DNA from: Rhizodiscina lignyota
Lineage: Eukaryota > Ascomycota > Dothideomycetes > Aulographales > Rhizodiscinaceae
Reading direction: 5' to 3'
Length of the DNA stretch: 64,000 nucleotides
NCBI GenBank assembly: GCA_010015805.1
Contig: ML978126.1
Coordinates: 744,001-808,000 of the forward strand
Each line of letters opens with the position of its first letter. The stretch's first letter is position 1. Shown in pieces: positions 54,961 to 64,000 of the stretch. The notes below the pieces were generated by a model. The model was not told the DNA's origin. It saw only the letters and a program-made list of their open reading frames with translations, and did not search any database. Position numbers and translations under genes: made by a program.

Positions 54961-56267
54961 ATGCCTCGCGACCTCATCCTCGAGTCGGAGCACGAAACAA
55001 TCGACAACCTGGCCCCGTTGTCGCGAAAGGCGCATATGAGCCCCAGCAACAGTGATCAGGCCGACACCGAGCTCCCGGTGTCACTCAACATCCCACTACA
55101 GCATTCCCCCGCCCAAATCGAGATGGGCGATCCTGAGAGCCCGCAGGACCGGTTGAGGCAAGACATGCTCAGCGAGGACCGCCGCAATGAGCTGCATCCG
55201 TTCGTGCAGACTCTCAGCGTGAGCCATGTCGAGCAATGTGTCGTCGTCGAGGACCAGGCCTTCCCGGCGAATGAGAGGTGCTCGAAGGAGAAGGTGAGAG
55301 CAATCCTGCCACGCTCAGTCATAACCTACTGTTGTGACTCTGCTAAAGGGTCACCAGGGCCCGATTCCGAGCAGCAGTCCATCTCTAGCGTTTCAAACTG
55401 CTTTTTGCAAGGTTCTCTTATGACCACGTCATTCTTTTCCACGGCCTTGCTCTTCCTCTCTCATATTCCTGTGCAATGGCTCGCGTTAAATTGCTGTATT
55501 CATCTTCACATTGCACATGCTACAGTCTAGCTTTGAACGGATACCTGATCGGCACACAGTTTCAATACCGTCTAACAGTATGCGGCGAGCTCTCCCTTGG
55601 CGTCTTCACCTGCGCAACAACCCAGCCGCTTACTTCATCCGTTGAGGGTGAAGGCCCCACTACAAATCCTCTCCTCGAAAATACGCCTACCGCTAGTGTT
55701 GTAAAGGAAACCCGTTCCTCTGGTCCACCGCGAAAGGAGCTCCTAATCGGCCACATTGTGTCAACAATGAGCGCCAACCTCACTATCAAAGACTCGGACA
55801 TGGAGATACCAGAGTCGTGGTGCACGAGCCCGAGCAATCCAAACAGCTTCCTCATGCTGTCCTCTTCGGATCCGAACTCGTCGTCCAACACACAATCCTC
55901 TCAGTCCAACCCGCCAGCATCCCAATCGTCCGATTCCGGCATCATGAAGGGGCACAACCAAGACGGCCGAACGGTCTGCATTCACTCGCTCGCCATCCTC
56001 CCTCAGCATCAAGGCCGTGGTCTCGGAAAGGTGCTCATGAAGAGTTTCATGGGCCGCATCGAGAGCTCTGGTATCGCAGACCGCATTGCGTTGCTCGCGC
56101 ACGACGCCTTAGTGCCGTTCTACGAGAGCCTGGGATTCACAAACCTCGGCACCAGCGAGGCGACGTTTGGAGACGGTGGCTGGGTGGACATGGTGTACCG
56201 GTTCCCAAAACCTGTGGAACCACCTATCGTCAGCTTCGTGAATAGGCCTCCACCACGGGCAGCATGA
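54961..56267 (+). CDS. GNAT N-acetyltransferase (serotonin/polyamine acetyltransferase-like), two exons
   Basis: Exons 54961-55293 and 55560-56267 give 346 residues; the intron is long for this genome (266 bp). The segment VEQCVVVEDQAFPANERCSKEKFQYRLTVCGELSLGVF corresponds to the start of arylalkylamine N-acetyltransferase-like GNAT domains (broken here at residue 20 for length: VEQCVVVEDQAFPANERCSK). The acetyl-CoA loop is VCIHSLAILPQHQGRGLGKV, with the P-loop QGRGLGK. Motif B contains ALVPFYESLGFTNLG. The enzyme transfers acetyl to an amine such as a polyamine or serotonin-like substrate. The N-terminal 95 residues are disordered. A Ser-rich insert (SSSNTQSSQSNPPASQSSDS) interrupts the domain. 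Confidence 0.85.
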
Positions 56268-56651
56268 TGTGGAACCTGGTGCGGAAATCGATCACGTGAT
56301 ATGGCTACGATTTGGAGTCAGGTCGACACAGGGGAAAGAAACATAAGACGTTTCTCTCGTATGCGTTCTGCTGGTATGGAGCATGGTTCAGCTTCGCGCT
56401 GACGGTGGCATGGGCCGGTAGCTTTTGCAGGTCCCGTTGGGAAATTGGTGGCATTGGAACCGGTATGCATAGCGCATGTGCCACTATTGATGTGTAACAT
56501 ACTCATGGACGCAATTCTATTTTCCACGACAAGAGCACAGAAATATGTCAAGCACTCTTATCTGTTGTGATGGCTTGAGACTTATTTGCGTAGTCTCTGA
56601 CACTTTTTGATTCCCATAAAACGCCGCATCAACATACCTTTTCAGCCCCTC
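56268..56651. other. Intergenic between convergent genes
   Basis: The 384-bp gap has no gene. Confidence 0.4.
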
Positions 56652-58877
56652 TTAATCCGGTGCCTTCTTATCCGCCCAACTAGCCTCAATCCCCCTACAA
56701 ACAGCCACATAATCCTTCCACCTCTCCTCCCTCCACTCCTTCGCCCTTACCACACCTCCCCCTCCAGCTTCACCACTCCGCCTCTCCGCGCCCCACAGCT
56801 CCTCCCCCGTCCAAAACATCGTCCACCCACTCTCCGGAATCTTCCACGTCCCATCCGCCCGCTCAAAATACCACTTATTCACCGGGTTCTCCTTCCTGCT
56901 GCGCCACACCACGCCGCTTGGCAGACAGTCCCTCACCATTGCGTTGAAGACTATATCCGCGACACCGCCGGCGCCTTGGCTGCGCTTTAGGACGGCGAAT
57001 TTGTCGAGGTAGGGGATTGGTGGTCTTGAACCGCTGCTTCTCCCTGCTGCTGAGGATGGGTTGGAGTGGGAGCGTGGTGGAGACTCCCATGTGAGGATCG
57101 CGCCGCCCTCGTATTCCCCTGCGATGATGACGCCTGCGAGGTGGTTCTGTATGCGCGAGAGGTAGTGCTGCACGTCGAGCTTCCGCCCGAACGAATCTTC
57201 GATCAGGTGGAGCAGGCGCGGGAAGTCAATGCGCGGGTCGCTCAGGCTGAGGGATGTCCCGTTCGGGCCCGGGGGGTGCCAGGGGTGCGTGCGCGGGTCG
57301 GGGATGATGGTTACGGGCATGCCGCGCTTTACGAAAGTTGCGTGGGGGGAGGGCGCAGAAGTGACGCTCGAAGTCGATGCTGAGAATGTGGATGTGGATG
57401 AGGATGCGAGACGTCCGGAGGGGAGGGACGAGGAGATGATGGGCTTGTCGGTTAGGAGGTTGTGGATTAGGGGGTTACGCTGCTGTCTGGTGCGCACGCC
57501 GGCGGCGGAGGTGTGGCTGAGTGCGGCAGTTGCAACGTCCTGGGGCCGGATTATTAGGGCGGATGAGGATGGGGGGAGCAGAGCGAGTGATTTCTGTAGT
57601 AGCTCTAGATTTTGTACATGCTGCTGGGCAACCTCTGAAGTCAAGGCCCCGGCCGGTTTGGAGAGCTCTGCTTTCGGTCGTTGTAGAACATTAGACGCAA
57701 CTGTTTCGTCTTCCGCGAATGCCGAAAATGGGTTGCTTGCTCCGAGGATAGAATGCTTGCTTGGGGTTGGTTCGGGATTCTGTTCGAAAACTTCGCTCTC
57801 ATCAGAGGCACGAAGCAGCTCCTCCCGAATGGTTCGATATTCTTGCTCCATGTTGATAAAAATGTGTGACTGTTCATGTCTGTCCGATGCCGGTATACCG
57901 CCTAATGGGTCAAGAAGAATCACACGGTCCAGTGTCACATTATCCCCTGTGGCTCCCTGGACCTGTGGTGCGCTGCCATCGATTCCTCGAAAATCTTTCT
58001 CCTGTAGGGTACTGACATTCAGTCCTGCGAATTGCCGGGTCAGAGCCAGCATTACATCATTTGAAGAAACTCTCTCTGCCTGTTGATGTTCGTTGTACGC
58101 TACCGGGGTTATGATCGGTATGACGCCGTTCCGTAGCGCTGAGAGCAGTAATTGATAGTAGCTGATCTGGACACCGCCACGTAATTGGACATTGGACGGA
58201 ATGGCTCCAGCCTGGTCCGAGACTCCAAGGATCTGGTCGAGCAGCTGTGCTCGTGTCTTGCCGACTCTCTGAATGGCTACGGCCAAGCGGTGCGATTGCT
58301 CTGTTATTAGATCTCTCCATCTTTGAAAATCCTCCGGTGTCGAAACTTTCAAACCCCCGCACCCGACCACAACTGTGCTCATCATGCCAAGACGAGCCAG
58401 TTGTGCAATGGTGAGCGCCACGCCATCCAGGGTGACATCAGACAAAGTCTGCGGATCTCGCAGCTTGACAATCGCAACGTGCAAATCGAGCGGGGCGTGG
58501 ACACTACGCTGGATATTCTTTTGCTGGGTAAAGACGGGACTCTGCTCAATCGCCTTGGCCGGGCTGTACAAATTGCCAAGATTGATACCTCTTGCGTATG
58601 GCACCGGGCGCGCGTTTACGCTCGGAGAGTCTTGATTCTTCCCGTGTGCTTTATCTTTGGGCGCCTTCGGCGGAAAGAAGCGTGACAAGTAGCCTTTTGC
58701 ATCACGCTTTGTAGCACTTGCGCTTAGTACAGAGAGGAAGAAGTTCTTATCAAAGACCCGACTCCTCTTTGCCGGATGCTGATCCGGAGACGGATCTTTC
58801 GCATCATCCTGCGGCCTTTGCGACCCTGAATACCAAGCTCTTGCTACCTGGTGACGATTTGAGTAGACGTTGAATTT
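56652..58877 (-). CDS. ARG2: Acetylglutamate synthase, mitochondrial (arginine pathway), N-terminal exon unresolved
   Basis: The frame from an ATCCAG|AAA acceptor at 58877 to the stop at 56652 gives 741 residues. NAGS makes N-acetylglutamate from glutamate and acetyl-CoA, the first step of arginine synthesis in mitochondria. The amino-acid-kinase-like part contains SDVTLDGVALTIAQLARLGM and ISYYQLLLSALRNGVIPIIT. The C-terminal GNAT-like NAGS domain contains PYLDKFAVLKRSQGAGGVAD and the family block RSRKENPVNKWYFERADGTW. The 58877 border is preceded by an ACTAAC branch site, so an upstream exon with the start codon and targeting peptide exists. I could not place it with confidence (a candidate ATG is at about 59018). 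It is divergent from the PrpD-family gene. Confidence 0.9.
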   Translation of the reverse strand, partial: KFNVYSNRHQVARAWYSGSQRPQDDAKDPSPDQHPAKRSRVFDKNFFLSVLSASATKRDAKGYLSRFFPPKAPKDKAHGKNQDSPSVNARPVPYARGINLGNLYSPAKAIEQSPVFTQQKNIQRSVHAPLDLHVAIVKLRDPQTLSDVTLDGVALTIAQLARLGMMSTVVVGCGGLKVSTPEDFQRWRDLITEQSHRLAVAIQRVGKTRAQLLDQILGVSDQAGAIPSNVQLRGGVQISYYQLLLSALRNGVIPIITPVAYNEHQQAERVSSNDVMLALTRQFAGLNVSTLQEKDFRGIDGSAPQVQGATGDNVTLDRVILLDPLGGIPASDRHEQSHIFINMEQEYRTIREELLRASDESEVFEQNPEPTPSKHSILGASNPFSAFAEDETVASNVLQRPKAELSKPAGALTSEVAQQHVQNLELLQKSLALLPPSSSALIIRPQDVATAALSHTSAAGVRTRQQRNPLIHNLLTDKPIISSSLPSGRLASSSTSTFSASTSSVTSAPSPHATFVKRGMPVTIIPDPRTHPWHPPGPNGTSLSLSDPRIDFPRLLHLIEDSFGRKLDVQHYLSRIQNHLAGVIIAGEYEGGAILTWESPPRSHSNPSSAAGRSSGSRPPIPYLDKFAVLKRSQGAGGVADIVFNAMVRDCLPSGVVWRSRKENPVNKWYFERADGTWKIPESGWTMFWTGEELWGAERRSGEAGGGGVVRAKEWREERWKDYVAVCRGIEASWADKKAPD

Positions 58878-59551
58878 CTGGATTCTCTCGTTAGTTCCAT
58901 TTCAGTCATAGATTAGTGGCGGTGAAGCAGACATTTGCTGGAAACGCCCTCGAGGGTCCAATTGAAGCCTGCTTCAACCTCCCAGGCTTCATCTCGATGG
59001 TTACGGAGCAATTGACCCATTCTCACAGAGATTCAAAACATGATGATATCTGAGTCACGAGCGAGGGAGAAGAAAGGTGCTGTGGCGTCATACGCAAGGG
59101 TCGAAAATTTCGTCTGTGCCCTTATCGAGGCGGCGTCGGTTCCTGCACCAGCCTCTCTCAGCCACATAAAACCCTAACTCTACACTTGGCCTTGCCAATT
59201 CTTCGTCTTAACATAGCTTTGTATCGCTCATAAAAACTACACCAGTTTAGCTTCAGTCAAACTCCTAAAGTTGAATCAGCTCGATGTACACCATCCAATT
59301 GAAGTGATACGCAAGGTAGCGGATCCTTTGTAGCCGCAAGCTAGTCGATACGGGTGTTCTTCTCCCATCATGGAATTCCGCTGAAGCCGGCCACAACGCT
59401 TTATGGATATAAGATACAAGAGTCATACATTGACCGAAGCTACCTGAGCCTCCACGCACATCGAAAGAGCTTGGTTGGAGGGTAGCCAGTCGTGTCGCTT
59501 TCATTCATACATCATAGCTATTGCACTATCGAGCACAAGCGAACGAACAGG
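58878..59551. promoter_or_regulatory. Divergent region between ARG2 and the MmgE/PrpD gene
   Basis: This 674-bp region must contain the first exon of ARG2 and both promoters. Confidence 0.4.
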
Positions 59552-60964
59552 ATGGCCCCCGCAGCGCCTGAATTGGATGCGCCAGACCTTCTCCCTGGTG
59601 CCACTCATGACTTGGCTGCGTTTGCCTCGTCACTTACGTTCGACAAGATACCACCAGATGTGGTAGCCTACGTCAAGGAACTCATCCTGGACAACCTCGG
59701 TGTTGTGCTGTTTGGCGTGCAGACAGCATGGACTCAAAAGGTAGTTCAAATGGCGGTTGCAGAAGATGCCAAACCTAGATCGACCATTTTTGGCACAGGC
59801 ATAAGGACGTCCCCAGCACTTGCCGCCCTTGCTAACGCCACCGGTGGCCATGCCTTTGAATTCGACGAAATCCACCGCGACAGCATCGTTCATCCGGGGT
59901 CCATGATAGTGCCGGTCATTCTAGCTCTGGTCGAGGCAGAAGGAAAGGGAAACGGACGTGACTTTATCACTGCTGCTGTGGCTGCCTATGAAGTATGTGG
60001 GCGTGTGGGAATGAGTGCTACGTCGGCCCTCTTCTTCCGCGGTTTCCATCCTCAAGGCACGACTGGCGTGTTTGCTGCAGGTACGGCTGCGGCACGCATT
60101 CTCGGACTCGATACGGAAGCAACACAAAATGCTTTAGGAATTGCCGGCAGTCAAGGAGCTGGTTTGATGGCTGCTCAGGAAGGTGCCATGGTGAAGCGAT
60201 TCCATGCTGGTCGGGCTGCTCAAAGTGGCATATATGCTGCCCTTCTGGCCCGCCAAGGCTTCACTGGTATCCACAACGTGCTTGAGGCGTCGTTCGGTGG
60301 GTTTCTATCAAGCCACAGCGGTCAGCTCAACATCAGCGCGCTGACAGCCGATCTGGGGCATCAATGGGAGACTCTCAATGTGGCTTACAAGCCATACGCG
60401 ATGGCGGCAAGCATACACACCTCTCTCGACGGCTTAAAGGCCATCATGGTGGATAACAAGCTTACCGCCGATGACCTGGAAAGCGTCGATGTGGGCATGG
60501 GACCTATGACTTATCAACACTGCGCCTGGGAATACCAGCCCAAAGGGGTTACGGCTGCGCAGATGAATATGTTCTACGGTTTGGCTGTTATCGCGGCGGA
60601 CGGCGATGCTGGAGCTGGGCAGTTCAGCGAAGACCGCCTCACGGAGCCCAGGTTGATGGAGCTAATCAAACGAATGCATGCTCATGTCTCTCCAGAGCTG
60701 CAGGCTATGGGCCCTAAATTCCGGCATGCCGCCATTGTGACAGTAAAGACAAAGGCTGGTCAGACATATGAGAGCCGTCAGTTGTACTATCGCGGTACAA
60801 AAGAAAATCCACCCAAGCCAGGTCAAGTTGAGGACAAATTCCGCGCCTTGGCTGGACGAGTTTTGTCGTCGCAACAGCTTGACCGAATTGTGGAACTAGT
60901 GCGAGATCTAGAGAACCAGCCGTCGCTAGATGAGTTGAGTGGGCTCCTTCTTGAAAGGTCCTGA
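59552..60964 (+). CDS. MmgE/PrpD family protein (2-methylcitrate dehydratase / aconitate decarboxylase-like)
   Basis: This is a single exon of 470 residues; the first ATG in frame is 59552. Family members dehydrate 2-methylcitrate or decarboxylate cis-aconitate. Hallmarks are GGHAFEFDEIHRDSIVHPGS near the N-terminus, FRGFHPQGTTGVFAAGTAAA, then GSQGAGLMAAQEGAMVKRFH with the AGRAAQSG stretch. The C-terminal lid is recognisable (KFRALAGRVLSSQQLDRIVE). There is no mitochondrial targeting peptide, unlike the housekeeping methylcitrate enzyme, so it may be a cytosolic member of unknown substrate. Exact activity cannot be told without comparison. Confidence 0.9.
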   Translation: MAPAAPELDAPDLLPGATHDLAAFASSLTFDKIPPDVVAYVKELILDNLGVVLFGVQTAWTQKVVQMAVAEDAKPRSTIFGTGIRTSPALAALANATGGHAFEFDEIHRDSIVHPGSMIVPVILALVEAEGKGNGRDFITAAVAAYEVCGRVGMSATSALFFRGFHPQGTTGVFAAGTAAARILGLDTEATQNALGIAGSQGAGLMAAQEGAMVKRFHAGRAAQSGIYAALLARQGFTGIHNVLEASFGGFLSSHSGQLNISALTADLGHQWETLNVAYKPYAMAASIHTSLDGLKAIMVDNKLTADDLESVDVGMGPMTYQHCAWEYQPKGVTAAQMNMFYGLAVIAADGDAGAGQFSEDRLTEPRLMELIKRMHAHVSPELQAMGPKFRHAAIVTVKTKAGQTYESRQLYYRGTKENPPKPGQVEDKFRALAGRVLSSQQLDRIVELVRDLENQPSLDELSGLLLERS

Positions 60965-61519
60965 GGATCTGTCGAGCACTTCATATTGTTATGCTCGAGG
61001 ATCCCATGAAGCTGTATCATACCGTATACGGCTATTTCTCATCGATCAAAGCAATGCTCAGGGGAACTTGCTGCGAAAAATTGACGCTCAATCCTGACTT
61101 CGGAGATGTTGGTGATGGCTTGGCACGCTAGTGGCTTTTAAATAGAGTACGGTTCAACCGTCCGTCTCATGCGTAACAACATACAATACACAAGCATCCC
61201 ACGGACACCCTCTCCTAAAGAACCTCTTATCATCGGCTTCCAAGCAGCATCAACATGTGCAGATCACGCATAGTTTAGCTGCAATCACATACAGATTTGC
61301 GGAACACCGCAGGGATGTTTTCCTCAAACTCCGCAGTCATATAACTCAGTTCAACACCTTGGATGATTCGAATATGAGTTGATTGAAAGTATTATGAACT
61401 GATCATAGGATCACCAGGTTCTCCTGCATGTAACCGAGCACTTCTCACAGAGAGCTTCCTTCCTCAATCAGCTACGTTTCAACATTCGTGCTCTGTCAGA
61501 AAGCCCCAAGTCATCTACT
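60965..61519. other. Intergenic, no gene recognised
   Basis: The 555-bp gap lies between two convergent 3' ends. Confidence 0.45.
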
Positions 61520-62617
61520 CTATTCCATCATTGCTTCGCGATTTTCGATGTACCAATCGACAAAAGCCTGGACGCCTTCACGCAGCGGCGTTCGCGGCTT
61601 GAAACCGGTGAGGGCGACGAGGAGATCGGAGCTAGCATGGGTCCGTGGTACATCACCTTGTTGCATTGGTAGCATGTTGCGGACTGCCCTCTGTCCCAGT
61701 GCATCCTCAACCATCTCTACAAAGCTCATCAGGTTGATGGGTTGACCACCACCGATGTTGACGATACGAAAAGGAGCCTGACGGGAGAGCGTGTCGAACC
61801 CGCCATTCACGATGCAGTCCTCCGCGCCCGGCGGTACGCCCACGAGGCGGACGATGCCTTCTATGAGGTCATCGATGTATGTAAAGTCGCGGCTCATTTT
61901 TCCTTCACCATAGATGTCGATCGCGCGTCCAGACAGCATGCTCTCGACGAATTTAAAGAGGGCCATGTCGGGACGGCCCCAGGGACCGTAGACGGTGAAG
62001 AAGCGGAACGACGTCGTGGGCACCCCGTACAAGTGCGCATAGCTGTGAGCCATCAGCTCCACTGATTTCTTCGTGGCTGCGTAGATGGTGAGCGGCTGGT
62101 CTGCGCAGTCCGTCTCGCGAAACGGCACGGATTCGTTGGCGCCATAGATGGATGATGTGGACGCGAGCAGCAGGTGCCGGACGTCGAGCTCTTTGGCAAT
62201 GTCGAGGACGTTCCACGACCCTTCGACGTTGGAGCTGAGGTAGGAACGAGGATTCTCAAGACTGAAGCGCACCCCCGCCTGCGCAGCCAAGTGCACAACG
62301 ATATCGGGTTTGGCCTCTCGCATCGCAGTCTCAAGTTTCTCGCGGTTTTCCAGCAGCGCGATGATTGATTGGAAACGTGGATATCCCGACAGTACGGCAT
62401 GTCGCATCTCCTTTAGTTTAACATTGTAGTAAGGTGTCATGCCATCGAAGCCTACAACATCGTGACCTTCCTCCAACAGGCGTCGCGCAAGATGGAATCC
62501 AATGAAACCAGCAGTGCCAGTAATGAAATATCGCAATTTTACTATTGATCTGTCTTGCTTGTTCTCGGATAACGAATCTCGACGACTGCGCGGCTGCGCC
62601 GATCCAGCTTCTTCCAT
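61520..62617 (-). CDS. UDP-glucuronate 4-epimerase-like NAD-dependent epimerase, bacterial type
   Basis: This intronless frame has 365 residues from ATG 62617. Extended SDRs of this group interconvert UDP-glucuronate and UDP-galacturonate (bacterial CapI/GAE) or related sugars. The NAD motif GTAGFIG lies at 34-40, the active-site Ser/Thr in [11 protein letters not shown], and Tyr179/Lys183 in IYAATKK. The stretches [20 protein letters not shown] and [20 protein letters not shown] are of a kind I associate with proteobacterial enzymes. Lack of introns in an intron-rich region and higher GC than its flanks support horizontal origin. The first about 30 residues ([20 protein letters not shown]) are non-conserved and may be a fungal addition. 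Confidence 0.9.
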   Translation of the reverse strand: MEEAGSAQPRSRRDSLSENKQDRSIVKLRYFITGTAGFIGFHLARRLLEEGHDVVGFDGMTPYYNVKLKEMRHAVLSGYPRFQSIIALLENREKLETAMREAKPDIVVHLAAQAGVRFSLENPRSYLSSNVEGSWNVLDIAKELDVRHLLLASTSSIYGANESVPFRETDCADQPLTIYAATKKSVELMAHSYAHLYGVPTTSFRFFTVYGPWGRPDMALFKFVESMLSGRAIDIYGEGKMSRDFTYIDDLIEGIVRLVGVPPGAEDCIVNGGFDTLSRQAPFRIVNIGGGQPINLMSFVEMVEDALGQRAVRNMLPMQQGDVPRTHASSDLLVALTGFKPRTPLREGVQAFVDWYIENREAMME

Positions 62618-64000
62618 GCTAGGGCGAGTCAATAACAGGCGTGCGAAGCTTCGACAACGAAGGAGAAATGATGTTGATGAAGGTTTAGCTTCCTCTATTG
62701 TTGAGAATATCTAAAACGGAGAGGTATGGTCATTTTCATGATTGACACTCACAGAAAATCGCCTTCGATCTTTCACTCACTCAACCTCCTTCCTTTTGCA
62801 CGAGACGCTTAACCAGACAGATTGCGACTTAGCTGATTCGAGCGTGGAATTTTACTCTGTCCAAAGTACCGGATGTATAGGGCGAACCACAGCCCATGAA
62901 GTTTCATGTTCACGACGGCCACCCCATGATCTCGCGGGAACGACTGTAATGGGACTCAGCAGCCATCCCAACATCCCTAATTCCGTGCCACAACAGACCA
63001 AGAGATCCTGACCTGTACTGATCTAATCCGATTCCCGCAGACATTTGGTTTTGTGGTGAACGGTGGTGCAGGGAGATTGTCTCCGCCTCAACACAACCAA
63101 ACCACCAACCAACGCTCGTCGAATATAATTGAATAAGCAGCCGTTAAAGAAGGGTTCGAGTCCGACCAGATCGAATCAGGTCAGTTCTCCTCAGGTTACT
63201 ATTGTAGATTAACTAGTGGCGACCTCTGATTTGCGGCGATACGAACTGACTTTAATCATTAGTACACTTAGGTTTCTGCGTCTCTCCTTGGAAACCGACA
63301 AAGACGCGGCTTGCATCACTCAAATCGACGTACACGATGAAATCGAGACCATCCTTTCCATCAGGAGGCCGTACGACTGTAAAGTCCAATCCTTGGAGGG
63401 TTGCAGTACGACATCGCCAGCCTTCCCAGCTAGAGATTGTACAACTTCTCGACATTCCAAGATTATTATTAAAGAAGGCCGGGATGATATTCTGCTTTGC
63501 ACGCATTTTTGCTACGGCTCAGACCTAGCAATAATTCACCGTTACGATCCAAAGCAGAGCTGTGCTTGAACTAGTGTGGTTTGACTTCCAAGTGATTAGT
63601 TAGTTTGACTGTTAATTAGACAGCCCATTCGTTTGATTCCAATCCATTGATCAATCGAATCCGACCATACGATCTTTAAAATACTATAATTAGTTGTATC
63701 TCGAAGATTTGGCATAACGGGCACGGACGTTAATGCGCGATGTAATAAATAGCGCGTAGGTACCCTGGCATATGTCGATCTCTATTATCCTTTAATCCTC
63801 TATATTTAAATAATTAGGGCTAATAAATCCAATCAGCTTGATCCGGTAATAATCAAAGCAATCAATCAGACGCGTCGATCACTGAACAAAATCAACCAAA
63901 CGGTGCAAGCCGATTGGACTAAGCACAGCTTTAGAGTGAAAAAACCATGCGAATTACTTGACGGAAAAGTCTGTCTCATCTACTAGCTATACAATATTTC
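62618..64000. other. Right-end region, no firm gene
   Basis: This stretch of 1.38 kb contains the epimerase promoter. A minus-strand frame at 63252-63506 (84 residues, true ATG, containing LQGLDFTVVRPPDGKDGLDF) looks protein-like but has no recognised family. Sequence beyond 63600 is AT-rich. Confidence 0.4.
63252..63506 (-). CDS. Hypothetical 84-residue frame
   Basis: A true ATG opens an 84-residue frame with two neighbouring segments that look folded (CTISSWEGWRCRTATLQG, then DFIVYVDLSDASRVFVGF). There is no signal peptide and no family recognised, and it could be an exon of a longer gene. The opposite strand is also open, so coding is doubtful. Confidence 0.25.
   Translation of the reverse strand: MRAKQNIIPAFFNNNLGMSRSCTISSWEGWRCRTATLQGLDFTVVRPPDGKDGLDFIVYVDLSDASRVFVGFQGETQKPKCTND

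Noticed and set aside
57229-58086. 285-residue plus-strand frame opposite ARG2
   Set aside because: Shadow frame of the acetylglutamate synthase exon; no domain.
63140-63170. GGGTTCGAGTCC, resembling a tRNA T-arm
   Set aside because: Stem pairing extends only two or three pairs and no acceptor, D-arm or anticodon arm can be drawn around it.

Overview
The window is nuclear DNA of a filamentous ascomycete (Pezizomycotina, probably a Dothideomycete; this is judged from gene style only). Genes have many short introns of 45-95 bp with GTRNGY donors and CTRAY-like branch sites. Typical fungal families are present: Zn2Cys6 regulators, a Clr5-ankyrin protein, a HET relic, DDI1, RRP8 and mitochondrial N-acetylglutamate synthase. 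Exon models below were built by hand by requiring GT/GC-AG borders, matching phase and family motifs; most close exactly in frame.

Left flank (1-8.5 kb): the C-terminal end of ARV1, V-ATPase subunit e, orotate phosphoribosyltransferase (URA5), a large Clr5-ankyrin protein and a small membrane protein. A piggyBac-type DNA transposon relic with 42-bp terminal inverted repeats (8556-10738) closes this part.

Core (11.2-29.2 kb): eight adjacent genes read as one lipid, probably sphingoid-base, gene cluster. They are an alpha-oxoamine synthase, a Zn2Cys6 regulator, an acyl-CoA desaturase fused to cytochrome b5, a full-size ABC-B exporter, an alkaline ceramidase, two divergent duplicate fatty-acid/sphingolipid hydroxylases and a 3-ketodihydrosphingosine-reductase-like SDR. 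No polyketide synthase is present, unlike the fumonisin, AAL-toxin and sphingofungin type clusters. The enzymes match the logic condensation, ketone reduction, hydroxylation, desaturation, N-acyl cleavage or formation, and export. This is the most interesting system in the window; the assignment is an inference from gene content.

Accessory stretch (29.3-50.2 kb): gene-poor and repeat-bearing. It holds an F-box-like protein, a small secreted cysteine-rich protein, a secreted protein made of two near-identical 96-residue repeats, a second Zn2Cys6 regulator, two divergent SDRs sharing a promoter full of 53-bp tandem repeats, a HET-domain relic, an 11-exon sugar transporter and a membrane protein of unknown function. 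A 187-bp tandem duplication with mostly C/T differences suggests RIP-type mutation.

Right flank (50.2-64 kb): housekeeping genes RRP8, DDI1, a GNAT acetyltransferase resembling serotonin/polyamine N-acetyltransferase, N-acetylglutamate synthase and a MmgE/PrpD family protein. An intronless, strikingly bacterial-looking UDP-glucuronate 4-epimerase, a candidate for ancient horizontal transfer, ends the annotated part. The last 1.4 kb holds nothing firm.
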